Positions 35,339 to 43,709 of a stretch of DNA of 64,000 bases are shown here, in pieces (positions within the stretch are counted from its first letter, which is position 1; each line of letters begins with the position of its first letter). The position numbers and the translations under genes were made by a program. Source of the DNA: Pontixanthobacter aquaemixtae (lineage in GTDB: Bacteria > Pseudomonadota > Alphaproteobacteria > Sphingomonadales > Sphingomonadaceae); assembly GCF_009827395.1 (NCBI RefSeq), contig NZ_WTYX01000001.1, positions 584,001 through 648,000 on the forward strand. Direction: 5' to 3'. Under the pieces are notes generated by a model that was not told where the DNA came from, did no database searches, and saw only the letters and a list, made by a program, of their open reading frames with translations.

Positions 35339-35944
35339 TCACTGGCGGCGGAACCATGGCTCTGGCGTGCGATCAATTGCCAACGCGCCCGCGAAGGGTT
35401 GGCATAGCGCCAACGCCTGTTCCGGCGGACCTTCCTGCCAAGTCGTGTAATTATCGGGATCGAGCAGCACCGGCATCCTGCTATGGACCTGCGCGGCATC
35501 GCCTGCTGCCTCGGTCATGACCATCGAATAGCAATCGCCCCATTCATCGCTGGCGCGCCAGATGCCGGCAACGGCAAACAATTCGGTATCGGGCAGGCTC
35601 AGCCATGTGCGTGTCATGCTGCCTTTCTGCCCTTCGGCCTCGCACCATGCGGATAAGGGGATTAAGCAGCGGCGCTCGGTAAAGCTTTGCCGCCACATAT
35701 AACTGTCCAGCTTGTCGGTCCGCGCATTGTTGACCGGTTTGGGTTTGAGCGGTTTGCCCGTTTTCTTGCTTTTCAGCGTAAGCGGGAAACCCCAGACCAT
35801 TGTCTGCAACCGCCCCTCGGCAATGACCGCCCCGGGATAGCCAGGATAGACCTCGTCGCGCATATTGGCCCCGGGGCTGAAGTCGGCATTGAACAGCCGC
35901 GCTACTTCTGACGCCGAATTGCTCATTTTATAGAGGTTGCACAT
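35339..35944 (-). CDS. SRAP (HMCES/YedK-like) abasic-site-binding protein
   Basis: A 201-residue SOS-response-associated-peptidase domain protein, the bacterial YedK/human HMCES family that cross-links to abasic sites in single-stranded DNA through Cys2. The sequence starts MCNLYK, exposing Cys2 after Met removal, and carries ARTDKLDSYMW, RRCLIPLSAWCEAEG with the catalytic Glu region, and QVHSRMPVLLDP with the conserved His. The domain is full length. No LexA-type box was seen upstream, so SOS control is not supported by this sequence. The gene starts 17 bp after the stop of the CitE-like gene on the same strand, so it is probably cotranscribed with it. Confidence 0.93.
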   Translation of the reverse strand: MCNLYKMSNSASEVARLFNADFSPGANMRDEVYPGYPGAVIAEGRLQTMVWGFPLTLKSKKTGKPLKPKPVNNARTDKLDSYMWRQSFTERRCLIPLSAWCEAEGQKGSMTRTWLSLPDTELFAVAGIWRASDEWGDCYSMVMTEAAGDAAQVHSRMPVLLDPDNYTTWQEGPPEQALALCQPFAGALAIDRTPEPWFRRQ

Positions 35945-35961
35945 TGTGCCGGGGCCTTTCG

Positions 35962-36840
35962 CTATTCGGCGCTGGCGAGCAAAGCGCGCGCGAGTTCCAG
36001 ATGCGGCCGGTCCAGCATCGCGCCGTTCAGACCCACCGTTCCGGCCCCCGGATTGGCATCAAATGCGGCAATAATGGCGCGCGCTTCGCTCAGTTCTTCC
36101 GCGCTGGGCGTGAACGCTTCGTTGATAATCGGGACTTGCGCCGGGTGGATGGCCAGCATGCCGCGATAACCCTGGCTGCGCACCATCAGCGCCCGTTCGC
36201 GCAATCCGTCGAGATCGCGGAAATCGGACTGGATGGTTTCGATCGGCGCCACGCTAGCCGCCGCTGCCCCTAGGAGACACAGGCTGCGCGCCAGTTCGAA
36301 TGTCGGCATATAAGCGCCGTTGGGCTGGAACTGAATGCGGGCGCCAAGTGCAGAGGACAAATCCTCTGCGCCCCAGCTCATCGCCACCAGACGCGGAGCG
36401 CCCGCGTAATCGCCGGTGTGGAACATCGCCTTGGCCGTTTCGGTTACCAATGCGGCCACTTTGGTGGAACCGGCCGCGATGCCGTTTTTCGCCTCATGCT
36501 CGGTCAGCATTTGGTCGAGCGTTTCTACGTCTCCACGCCCTTCGGCTTTGGGAAGGAGCAATCCGCCCGGCCTTGCGGGCATGATCGCAGCGAGATCGGC
36601 TGCGGTTTCGCCGCCCGACAGCGGATTGACGCGAACCCACAAACGTTCGCGGTCTTCGCGGCTGGAGAGAAAACCGGCTACCAGCTCGCGCGCTGCCCCC
36701 TTGTTTTCGGGCATCACCGAATCTTCGAGATCGAGCAGCACGATATCGGCGTCGCCGTCTGCGGCCTTGCCCATTTTCTTTTCGCTATCGCCGGGAGCAA
36801 ATAGCCAGGATCGGGCCTTGAACGGGGCAGGGGTGGGCAT
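35962..36840 (-). CDS. HpcH/HpaI aldolase/citrate lyase beta-like (CitE/MCL) protein
   Basis: A 292-residue soluble protein of the CitE/malyl-CoA lyase superfamily. FAPGDSEKKMGKAADGDADIVLLDLEDSVMPENKG contains the first metal-binding acidic residues near residue 35, RLWVRVNPLS the CoA-pocket Arg, and MSWGAEDLSSALGAR and RSQGYRGMLAIHPAQVPIINEAFTP the later active-site blocks. The reaction, cleavage of a citramalyl- or malyl-CoA-like ester, cannot be specified. Start ATG 36840 follows AGGAGAG. The SRAP gene follows 17 bp downstream, but no shared function is evident. Confidence 0.88.
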   Translation of the reverse strand: MPTPAPFKARSWLFAPGDSEKKMGKAADGDADIVLLDLEDSVMPENKGAARELVAGFLSSREDRERLWVRVNPLSGGETAADLAAIMPARPGGLLLPKAEGRGDVETLDQMLTEHEAKNGIAAGSTKVAALVTETAKAMFHTGDYAGAPRLVAMSWGAEDLSSALGARIQFQPNGAYMPTFELARSLCLLGAAAASVAPIETIQSDFRDLDGLRERALMVRSQGYRGMLAIHPAQVPIINEAFTPSAEELSEARAIIAAFDANPGAGTVGLNGAMLDRPHLELARALLASAE

Positions 36841-36937
36841 TGCGAAACTCTCCTATCCGCGCGGGATTAGGATGCACGCAGGCCGTTCGCAATGGCCATG
36901 CTTCCTCAATTTGGGAGATTTTGGGTGTTTGAGCCAC

Positions 36938-37014
36938 TGGTCGGGACGATAGGATTCGAACCTACGACCCCTACACCCCCAGTGTAGTGCGCTACCGGAC
37001 TGCGCTACGTCCCG
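36938..37014 (-). tRNA. tRNA-Pro (anticodon GGG)
   Basis: A 77-nt cloverleaf on the minus strand, acceptor CGGGACG (plus 37008-37014) paired to 36942-36948, T arm with GGTTCGAATCC, and encoded ACCA end. The anticodon stem CTACA/TGTAG encloses loop CTGGGGG, giving anticodon GGG. Together with the TGG tRNA at 24556-24632 this window supplies two of the proline isoacceptors. Confidence 0.97.
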
Positions 37015-37221
37015 ATCAGTGGAGGGGGGCCTATAAAGGCGGGGGTGATGTATGGCAACCACACTTGTGCCCCCATGGGTGCGAATTCGGCATGTTCGCG
37101 CGTTGCTCTGCCCTTGCAATGCTGCTAGCCGCTCCCACTTACTGCCGGGGACAGGGAGATACGGATTGTATCGGCCTCAAGTCCATACGGTTTCGGACTT
37201 TATTGAAGGTACATATTCGCG

Positions 37222-37545
37222 ATGCTCGATTTTCTTTCCGCAGCGGCAGGCGCCAGTTCAGCACCGGGTTGGATCGAGTTCCTCCCGCTGGTTGGTATGG
37301 GCCTGATATTCTGGTTCCTGATCATCCGCCCGCAAATGAAGCGGCAGAAAGAGCATCAGGAAAAAATCGCTTCGATCAAGAAGAATGACAAAGTCGTGAC
37401 CGCTGGCGGCCTGATCGGTAAAGTCGTCAAAGTCGATGACGACTATGCCGAAATCGAAATCGCCCAAGGCGTGCGCGTGAAAGCGGTCAAGGCCACCATC
37501 GGCGATATTGTCCCCAAGGCTGGCAACGCAGCGGCGAACGATTGA
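37222..37545 (+). CDS. yajC: YajC, preprotein translocase accessory subunit
   Basis: A 107-residue inner-membrane protein, part of the SecDF-YajC complex that helps the Sec translocon. The single membrane segment FLPLVGMGLIFWFLIIRPQMKRQKEHQEKIASIKK spans about residues 19-54, and KNDKVVTAGGLIGKVVKVDDDYAEIEIAQGVRVKAVKATI forms the cytoplasmic domain. It heads the operon yajC-secD-secF, with 42 and 15 bp gaps. Length and layout are typical. Confidence 0.95.
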   Translation: MLDFLSAAAGASSAPGWIEFLPLVGMGLIFWFLIIRPQMKRQKEHQEKIASIKKNDKVVTAGGLIGKVVKVDDDYAEIEIAQGVRVKAVKATIGDIVPKAGNAAAND

Positions 37546-37587
37546 TCTGGCGCTGAAGCGGACTGATACAGAAACAAGGCCCCGATA

Positions 37588-39186
37588 ATGCTTGAATTTC
37601 CACTTTGGCGAAAGATTTGGCTCTGGGCCCTGACGCTGTTTGCGGTGCTGGCCGCGCTGCCCACCATTTTGTCGTCGGCCAATGTTCAATGGCCCGAAAG
37701 CCTGCCCGATCCGATGGTCAATCTCGGGCTCGACCTCGCAGGCGGTAGCCATATTCTTCTCGAAGCCGATCCAGCGCAAGTTGCCGAAACCCGGCTCGAA
37801 AACATGGAAGAGTCGGTCCGTTCTGCAATGAACAACGCGCAGCCGGCCATCCGGTTTGGCGATATGTCGACGCGCGACGGACAGTTGGCCTGGATGGTCG
37901 ATAGCCCTGCCGATGTTGACCGTACGCGTGAAGAGATTCTGCCTTTGGTCAATGGCACCGGACTGGTTCAGGAATGGTCGTTGCAAGTGGTCGATGAAAC
38001 CCGCTTTGTCTTGCGGCAAAGCGATGAAGGTGCGGAGCAAGCCGTTACCAACGCAATGGACAGCGCCACCGAAGTCGTCCGCAAGCGTATTGACGCATTG
38101 GGCACGCGCGAGCCGACTATTATCCGTCAAGGTGACACCCGGATCGTTGTCCAGGTACCTGGCCTGCAGGATGCCGATCAGCTCAAGGCGTTGCTCGGCC
38201 AGACCGCCAAGCTCGAATTCAAGCTGGTTGATCTGCAAGCCTTGCCTGCCAATGTCGCGGCGGGCGTTGCCCCTCCCGGAAGCCAGATTTTCCCCTTCGC
38301 CGAAGGGACCAATGAAGAGGGACAATTCCTCGCGGTCAAACGTCTGGGTGGCATCAAGGGTGACAATCTGACCGATGCCCGCCAATCGGTTGATCCGCAA
38401 ACCAACGAGCCGGTTGTATCGATCCAGTTCGATCCCGAAGGCGGGCGGAGGTTTGCGACGCTGACCGAGCAGAACGTCAACAAGCCGTTCGCGATCATTC
38501 TCGATGGCAAAGTGCTGTCCGCGCCCAACATCAACGAGCCTATTCGTGGCGGCGCGGCGCAGATTTCGGGCAGCTTTACCGCTGACAGCGCAAACCAGTT
38601 GGCGATTTCGTTGCGCTCGGGCGCTTTGCCGGTCGATTTGACCGTGGTCGAAGAACGCTCGGTTGGCCCCGAACTGGGCGCAGAATCGATCCGTCTCGGC
38701 ATGATCGCGATGTTGATCGGTTCTTTTGCAGTGATTGCCCTGATGGTCGCCAGCTATGGCCGTTTCGGCGTCTATGCCACCGCCGCGCTGGCCATAAACG
38801 TGCTGATGCTGCTGGGCATCATGGCCGTGCTCAATACTACGCTGACTTTGCCGGGTATCGCAGGCTTTGTCCTGACAGTGGGTGCGGCGGTTGACGCAAA
38901 CGTGCTGATTAACGAACGAATACGCGAAGAACGAAAGCGAGGGCGACGTGTCATCGCGGCGGTCGAAAATGGCTACAAAGAAGCCAGCCGCGCGATCTAT
39001 GACGCCAACATCACCAACTTCATTGCTGGTGTGTTGCTGTTCCTGTTCGGCTCCGGTCCGGTCCGCGGCTTTGCCGTGGTGCTGATTATCGGTCTGTTCA
39101 CCAGCGTGTTCACCGCCGTTACCCTGACCCGCATGTGGGTTGCCGGCTGGCTGCGCAAAGCGCGCCCGCAAGACCTGAACGTTTAA
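37588..39186 (+). CDS. secD: SecD, protein translocase subunit
   Basis: A 532-residue RND-type membrane protein. After the first transmembrane helix (about residues 9-29) comes NLGLDLAGGSHILLEAD, the D1 motif. A large periplasmic P1 domain precedes a C-terminal block of five helices with LGAESIRLGMIAMLIGS, TLPGIAGFVLTVGAAVDANVLINERIREE and the rest of the RND core. SecD with SecF uses the proton gradient to pull exported chains to the periplasmic side. Residue length is shorter than E. coli SecD (about 615), as usual for alphaproteobacteria. Between yajC and secF on the same strand. Confidence 0.96.
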   Translation: MLEFPLWRKIWLWALTLFAVLAALPTILSSANVQWPESLPDPMVNLGLDLAGGSHILLEADPAQVAETRLENMEESVRSAMNNAQPAIRFGDMSTRDGQLAWMVDSPADVDRTREEILPLVNGTGLVQEWSLQVVDETRFVLRQSDEGAEQAVTNAMDSATEVVRKRIDALGTREPTIIRQGDTRIVVQVPGLQDADQLKALLGQTAKLEFKLVDLQALPANVAAGVAPPGSQIFPFAEGTNEEGQFLAVKRLGGIKGDNLTDARQSVDPQTNEPVVSIQFDPEGGRRFATLTEQNVNKPFAIILDGKVLSAPNINEPIRGGAAQISGSFTADSANQLAISLRSGALPVDLTVVEERSVGPELGAESIRLGMIAMLIGSFAVIALMVASYGRFGVYATAALAINVLMLLGIMAVLNTTLTLPGIAGFVLTVGAAVDANVLINERIREERKRGRRVIAAVENGYKEASRAIYDANITNFIAGVLLFLFGSGPVRGFAVVLIIGLFTSVFTAVTLTRMWVAGWLRKARPQDLNV

Positions 39187-39201
39187 GGGAGGAGACACAC
39201 A

Positions 39202-40182
39202 ATGCGACTTTTAAAACTCGTCCCTGATGATACCAACATCAAGTTCCTCAAATGGCGCATGCCCTTCTATGTGGTCAGCGTGTTGCTGATGATCGCCAGT
39301 TGGGGCCTGGTCCTGACGCAGGGCCTCAATTACGGCGTCGATTTTGCCGGCGGACAGGAAATTCGCGCGACTTTTGTCGGTGAAGAAACCGCCCCTGTTG
39401 TCGAATTGCGCGATACCGTGTCCGCGCTGGACGAAGTTGAAGATCCGGTGATCCAGCGTTTCGGTGATCCGAACCAGGTTTCGATCCGTGTGAAATTGCC
39501 GCCCGAAGCGGAAGGCGTTCCCGAATTTGCCGACAAGATGACGGTGGCGATCACCGACGCAATCAAGGCCGAACATCCCGATGTGCGGATTGACGGGGTC
39601 GATTCGGTATCGGGCAAAGTGTCGGGCGAGTTCCGCGAGAAAGCGGTCTATGCCCTGCTTGCGGCGATGCTGGCGATTGCGCTGTATATCTGGATCCGGT
39701 TTGAATGGCAGTTCGGCGTTGGTGCCTTGTTTGCGCTGGCGCATGACGTGTCGCTGACGTTGGGGTTCTTCGCGCTGTTCCAGCTCGAATTCAGCTTGCA
39801 AATCATTGCCGCCATTCTGGCGATTATCGGCTATTCGCTCAACGATACGATCGTGGTATATGACCGTATTCGAGAGAACTTGAAGAAATACCGCAAAATG
39901 CCGCTGCCCGAATTGCTCGATCTGTCGGTGAACGAGACATTGGCGCGGACGGTGATGACATCGTTGACGCTGCTCGTCGCGCTGGTCCCGCTGCTATTGT
40001 TCGGTCCGCCAAGCCTGTTCGGGCTGGTCGCGGCGATCACTCTGGGCCTGTTCGTGGGTACATACAGCTCGGTCTACATGGCTGCGCCGATCCTGATCTG
40101 GCTCGGTGTCAATTCGAACAGCTTCGTTCCCGAAGAAACAGTGGCCGACAAGCAGGAAAAACTGGCGCGCGGCGAAATGTAA
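39202..40182 (+). CDS. secF: SecF, protein translocase subunit
   Basis: A 326-residue RND-type membrane partner of SecD. VSVLLMIASWGLVLTQGLNYGVDFAGGQEIRATF holds the first helix and the DFAGG motif; the C-terminal helices carry LAHDVSLTLGFFALFQLEF, IIAAILAIIGYSLNDTIVVYDRIRENL and ETLARTVMTSLTLLVALVPLLLFG, typical SecF blocks. GGGAGGAG just before the ATG at 39202 is the ribosome site. It ends the yajC-secD-secF operon; a small hairpin at about 40191-40204 (GCGCA-TTTC-TGCGC) may follow it. Confidence 0.96.
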   Translation: MRLLKLVPDDTNIKFLKWRMPFYVVSVLLMIASWGLVLTQGLNYGVDFAGGQEIRATFVGEETAPVVELRDTVSALDEVEDPVIQRFGDPNQVSIRVKLPPEAEGVPEFADKMTVAITDAIKAEHPDVRIDGVDSVSGKVSGEFREKAVYALLAAMLAIALYIWIRFEWQFGVGALFALAHDVSLTLGFFALFQLEFSLQIIAAILAIIGYSLNDTIVVYDRIRENLKKYRKMPLPELLDLSVNETLARTVMTSLTLLVALVPLLLFGPPSLFGLVAAITLGLFVGTYSSVYMAAPILIWLGVNSNSFVPEETVADKQEKLARGEM

Positions 40183-40206
40183 TCGCCGCGCATTTCTGCG
40201 CAGCAG

Positions 40207-41397
40207 TCAGGCTGTGATCAGCCGGTCGTAATATGCGGCTAGTTCTGCGGCATTGTTGGCCCAGCTAAACCGGCTTGCCACGGCCGCTACCGCTTGCTTG
40301 TCGGGCGGATTGCCAATCAGTGCCCGCATCGCGGCTGCGACAGCTTCAACCGTGCGTTCGGTGATAAAGCCCGCATCGGGGCCGGTCACCAATTCGCGAG
40401 CGCCGCCAGCGTCCGAAATGACAATAGGCGTCCCGCAGGCAAGCGCTTCCACCCAAGCATTGGCCAAGCCTTCGCTGGCGGAAGGCAGGACCATCGCGTT
40501 GGACGCAGACAATATCACCGGCAGCAAATCATGATCGACAGAGCCGAGAAAATGCACGCGGTCGGTCACGCGCAGGTCGTTTGCCAGATTCCGCAGGTGC
40601 CTCTCGTCCGGGCCGGTGCCAACCAGCAGCAGCCGGGCATCCGGCATGCTCGCCAATGCACCAATGGCAAGGTCTTGCCCCTTGCGCTCTATCAGCCCGC
40701 CGACCGACACGAAAAGCGGCTTTCCCTCGTGCAAATCGATCCCCAGCGTTTTGCCGAGATGGAGCCGCAAGCCGGTGTGATCGAGCGGGCGGAAGCGGTC
40801 GCGGTCAAGCCCGGTATAGTGCACGGTGATCTTGCTGTAGGGCATGCCGATATCGGCCATGTCGCGGGCCAGGGCTTGCGAAACTGCCAGCAAGCCAGTC
40901 GCCCTTTCTGCGGCTTCCAGCATCTGTTCACGCGCGAAGCCTCTGGTGCCCCAAAAGGATATGTCCGACCCGCGCGCCTTGATAGAGCACGGTAAGCCCA
41001 GCTCCCCGGCGATCCAGGCTGCCGCGGGACCATCGGGATAGAAGAATTGGGCATCGACAAGGTCAAACGGATTTTCCGCATGAAGTTGCTGCACCAGCGG
41101 CAGGATTTTGCGCGCGATAACGCTGGAATTGATGCGCGCGCCCACATTCGGGATCAGCGTGAATTTTGGCCGAAAAACGCAAACGCCATTTTCCTCTCCG
41201 TCAACAGCTGCTGCGGCCAAGGGTTTGTATTTGCCGAAAGCGATGGGGGGCACGCCAATCGGATTCACGACGGTGACATCCCAGTCGCCCCGTTTCGCCA
41301 GCGCTTCCAACTGGCGCGCGACAAATGTGCCAAAGCGCGGCGTATGCGCGTTGGGAAAGAGCGTGGCTATGGAAAGGACGCGTTTAGTGCGGGTCAT
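40207..41397 (-). CDS. Family 4-type glycosyltransferase (GT-B fold)
   Basis: A 396-residue cytoplasmic GT-B enzyme. RVLSIATLFPNAHTPRFGTFVARQLEALAKRG opens the N-terminal domain; the donor-binding domain has LFVSVGGLIERKGQDLAIGAL, LLLVGTGPDERHLRNLA and PSASEGLANAWVEALACGTPIVISDAGG, with the retaining GT4 acidic pair. No membrane segment is visible. The nucleotide sugar and acceptor (surface polysaccharide, lipid or protein) are not determined. The ATG at 41397 overlaps the stop of the XRE/S24-like regulator as ATGA, so the pair is translationally coupled, unusual for an isolated transferase and suggestive of control of its synthesis. Confidence 0.9.
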   Translation of the reverse strand: MTRTKRVLSIATLFPNAHTPRFGTFVARQLEALAKRGDWDVTVVNPIGVPPIAFGKYKPLAAAAVDGEENGVCVFRPKFTLIPNVGARINSSVIARKILPLVQQLHAENPFDLVDAQFFYPDGPAAAWIAGELGLPCSIKARGSDISFWGTRGFAREQMLEAAERATGLLAVSQALARDMADIGMPYSKITVHYTGLDRDRFRPLDHTGLRLHLGKTLGIDLHEGKPLFVSVGGLIERKGQDLAIGALASMPDARLLLVGTGPDERHLRNLANDLRVTDRVHFLGSVDHDLLPVILSASNAMVLPSASEGLANAWVEALACGTPIVISDAGGARELVTGPDAGFITERTVEAVAAAMRALIGNPPDKQAVAAVASRFSWANNAAELAAYYDRLITA

Positions 41398-41966
41398 AGC
41401 GGGCGGACCAGCATTTCCGCGACGGCGATCCATGCAGGCGCATCGACCACTTGTTGCTTCTGTCCCATGCCCGGCGGCAAGACACCGACCAATGTTCCCT
41501 GCCGGTCGATCAACCGCCCAAAGGCAAAGCGTCCGCCCGCGCGGGGGACCAGAACATCGCGATTGATCGCGCTTGCCGCATCATCTGGATCAAGTTTGCG
41601 CATCCACAATTGATCGCCCGCCCTGTATTCGCCCGCACTCGCATCTATCGCCAGCACCATCAATGGATCGCCGCCGCCGAGTTCGGTCGGAGCGATTGCT
41701 TCGGCGGGAGAGGACAAAGCCAGCGCGCCTTGCGGTGTCAGAGTGGCAACAATTCTGGGCTTTTCGTTCTGATCGGAACGAACCAGTGCCTCCGGATCGA
41801 TGTCCAGTGCCCATGCAATCCGGTCCATCCATTTAATCGAGAGATTGCGCATTCCGGTTTCCAAACGCCCGATGGTCTGCGCGGTGGTGGGCGGATCGCA
41901 CGCTTCGGCAAGCTGGGCCAGCGTCCATCCTTTAGCTTTGCGGATATCGCGGATACGGTTGATCAC
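41394..41966 (-). CDS. XRE-type regulator with S24-like (non-cleaving) C-terminal domain
   Basis: A roughly 190-residue repressor-like protein. An N-terminal Cro/CI helix-turn-helix (INRIRDIRKAKGWTLAQLAEACDPPTTAQTIGRLETGMRNLSIKWMDRIAWALDI, residues 2-56) is followed by a LexA/CI-type beta domain. The latter has LMVLAIDASAGEYRAGDQLWMRKLDP and VLVPRAGGRFAFGRLIDRQG, but the catalytic Ser motif (GDSM-like) is absent, so auto-cleavage is unlikely. GTG at 41966 has GGAGAG 8 bp upstream and is the best start. The stop overlaps the glycosyltransferase start (ATGA). The regulator may repress its own operon in response to a ligand (inference). Confidence 0.82.
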   Translation of the reverse strand: MINRIRDIRKAKGWTLAQLAEACDPPTTAQTIGRLETGMRNLSIKWMDRIAWALDIDPEALVRSDQNEKPRIVATLTPQGALALSSPAEAIAPTELGGGDPLMVLAIDASAGEYRAGDQLWMRKLDPDDAASAINRDVLVPRAGGRFAFGRLIDRQGTLVGVLPPGMGQKQQVVDAPAWIAVAEMLVRPL

Positions 41967-42065
41967 CAGATGCTCTCTCCGAGAGTTTCGAACCAAATAG
42001 GTTTTCACTTTCCTACAAGTAGTCCGTTTTGGCAAGAGGCGATTCGCTACAAAAGGGAGAATGCG

Positions 42066-42542
42066 ATGCGCCGCCAGCTTATCGAATGCGAATTGACCAG
42101 CGAGGGTCCGAAACGGTCCGGGAAAACCCGCGCCAAGCGCCGCAGCGCAACGGTCAATCTGGCCGAATCTCCGCTGTCTTGGCTCCATTCGCGCGGCCAT
42201 CTTGATGACAGGCTGTTCGATGCGGGGGAGAAATTGCGCGCCGACTACGAACGGGCGCAGCTGGGCGCGAATGTGACGATGCGGTGGGATGTGGTTCGGA
42301 TCAGGGGGCAGGGCGGCGATGGCGGCTTGTCACCTACGGAGAGACAAATTGCGGCGAAAGCGCGGTTTGACGGGGCGATTGCCGAAGCTGGAAATGGATT
42401 GGCGGACATATTGTGGCGCGTGGTTTGCGGCTGCGAACCGCTTCCCGATGCAGAAAAAGCACTGTCATGGCCCGCCAGAAGCGGAAAGCTCGTGCTGAAA
42501 CTTGCGCTCGACCGTGTCGCCGATTTCTATCGGATCAACTGA
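42066..42542 (+). CDS. DUF6456-domain protein, unknown function
   Basis: A 158-residue basic protein. The central block NLAESPLSWLHSRGHLDDRLFDAGEKLRADYERAQLGANVTMRWDV, shown here in family order, matches the DUF6456 pattern found in alphaproteobacteria. The tail contains RFDGAIAEAGNGLADILWRVVCGCEPLPDAEKAL. The N-terminus is Lys/Arg-rich, and the fold is probably helical and nucleic-acid-associated (inference). GGGAG about 5 bp before ATG 42066 supports the start. An overlapping out-of-frame ATG at 42061 is discounted. Diverges from the XRE regulator with a gap of 99 bp. Confidence 0.75.
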   Translation: MRRQLIECELTSEGPKRSGKTRAKRRSATVNLAESPLSWLHSRGHLDDRLFDAGEKLRADYERAQLGANVTMRWDVVRIRGQGGDGGLSPTERQIAAKARFDGAIAEAGNGLADILWRVVCGCEPLPDAEKALSWPARSGKLVLKLALDRVADFYRIN

Positions 42543-42615
42543 GATAGGCGCGTTTTACCATTCTCTAATCCAGCCCTGATAGATGGCCCGAACCAGTTAT
42601 TGCGGAGCTGCATAA

Positions 42616-43140
42616 ATGTTTGGACTGTTCAAAAAGAAACCAGCGCCCGAGGGGCCAGTAGAATTGGAAGCAAAATTCGATGTTGCATGTTCGGCCGAAG
42701 ATTTCTTCGGATTGATTGATTTTGCCAGTCCGCGAAATGCAAAGGTCGAGTTGGGCCACACTATCGAGCAGGTCGGCAGCGACCAATTCGTGCTGGTGAT
42801 GAGCTTTCTTCCCGATCTCGACTTCAAACTGACCGTAGAAGAATGCGTGCCACATCAACGCTACGCCTATCTCTCGCCGATGCCCGAGGGTGTCGGAGAG
42901 CTGCTGTGGACGCGCGAGAGTTTTGAGATCGAAGCAACCGGCGAGAACAGCTGCACGATAAAGGCGCGAACGGAGGGCGAATTTGCTCCGGGGCTGACGA
43001 TGGATGAATACCAGTCCGAAGTCGCGATGCTGACACACGCGTGCCAGAACGCCTTTGCCAAACTCAAAATTCACGCGGAAGGCGGCGTCGGGGAAGTGCT
43101 CGCATATGAGCAACTGCAGGCTGCCGATCTAGCGGCTTAG
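42616..43140 (+). CDS. SRPBCC-like small protein
   Basis: A 174-residue protein starting MFGLFKKKPAPEGPVELEAKFDVACSAEDFFGLIDFASP and closing with a helix (YQSEVAMLTHACQNAFAKLKIHAE). The alternation of strands and the long final helix suggest the START/SRPBCC ligand-binding fold, whose members bind lipids or polyketides or act as chaperones. No catalytic residues can be assigned. The stop codon overlaps the converging UDG-family gene by 4 bp. Slightly hydrophilic, no signal peptide, so cytoplasmic. Confidence 0.7.
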   Translation: MFGLFKKKPAPEGPVELEAKFDVACSAEDFFGLIDFASPRNAKVELGHTIEQVGSDQFVLVMSFLPDLDFKLTVEECVPHQRYAYLSPMPEGVGELLWTRESFEIEATGENSCTIKARTEGEFAPGLTMDEYQSEVAMLTHACQNAFAKLKIHAEGGVGEVLAYEQLQAADLAA

Positions 43141-43709
43141 TTAAAGCACTTCCAGACCTGCAATCTCAGCGCAGGCAGAACGTCTTTCTCGAACCACGGG
43201 TTCTTGCCCATCCAGATTCTGCTGCGCCATGCGGGGTGGGGCAGCGGCATGGCGGCAGGCAGGAAGTCTTCAAACTGCCGGACGCGCTCGGTCAGCGACA
43301 TCTTGCGCGTATCTGGCAGGTAATAGGCCTGCGCATAGCTTCCCACGAGCAAAGTCAGGCGATCTTCGGGCAGAGCGGCAAGCACGCGATCATGCCACAT
43401 TGGCGCGCATTCTTTGCGTGGCGGCTTGTCTCCGCCGCTGGCTTTGCCGGGATAGCAGAAACCCATCGGCACCAACGCTACACGGGCCGGATCGTAGAAC
43501 TGCTCTTTGCTCAAACCGGTCCATTCGCGCAGCCGGTCTCCGCTGTCATCGTCCCACGGAATTCCGCTGGCATGTACTTTGGAGCCGGGGGCCTGTCCGA
43601 TGATGAGAAGCCGCGCGGTGGAGGAAAACTGCACAACCGGGCGCACGCCATCGGTCAACTGCCCGGCGCAAACCGTGCAGGCAGCAATTTCGCGGTGAAG
43701 CGGGGTCAT
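43137..43709 (-). CDS. Uracil-DNA glycosylase superfamily protein
   Basis: A 190-residue UDG-superfamily protein. LLIIGQAPGSKVHASGIPWDDDSGDRLREWTGL has the family's GQAPG-type substrate loop, LVPMGFCYPGKASGGDKPPRKECAP a conserved middle block, and PLPHPAWRSRIWMGKNPWFEKDVLPALR the HP-type leucine-loop equivalent. Cys9 and Cys12 near the N-terminus recall Fe-S family members but the rest of the cluster ligands are not visible. Function in base excision repair is likely but the exact substrate is uncertain. The ATG overlaps the uup stop as ATGA, so it belongs to the amidohydrolase-uup-UDG run. Confidence 0.85.
   Translation of the reverse strand: MTPLHREIAACTVCAGQLTDGVRPVVQFSSTARLLIIGQAPGSKVHASGIPWDDDSGDRLREWTGLSKEQFYDPARVALVPMGFCYPGKASGGDKPPRKECAPMWHDRVLAALPEDRLTLLVGSYAQAYYLPDTRKMSLTERVRQFEDFLPAAMPLPHPAWRSRIWMGKNPWFEKDVLPALRLQVWKCFN

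Noticed and set aside
37258-39198. A 646-codon antisense open frame over yajC and secD.
   Set aside because: Same reason: a mirror of strong GC-rich coding on the other strand, with no ribosome site or known domains.
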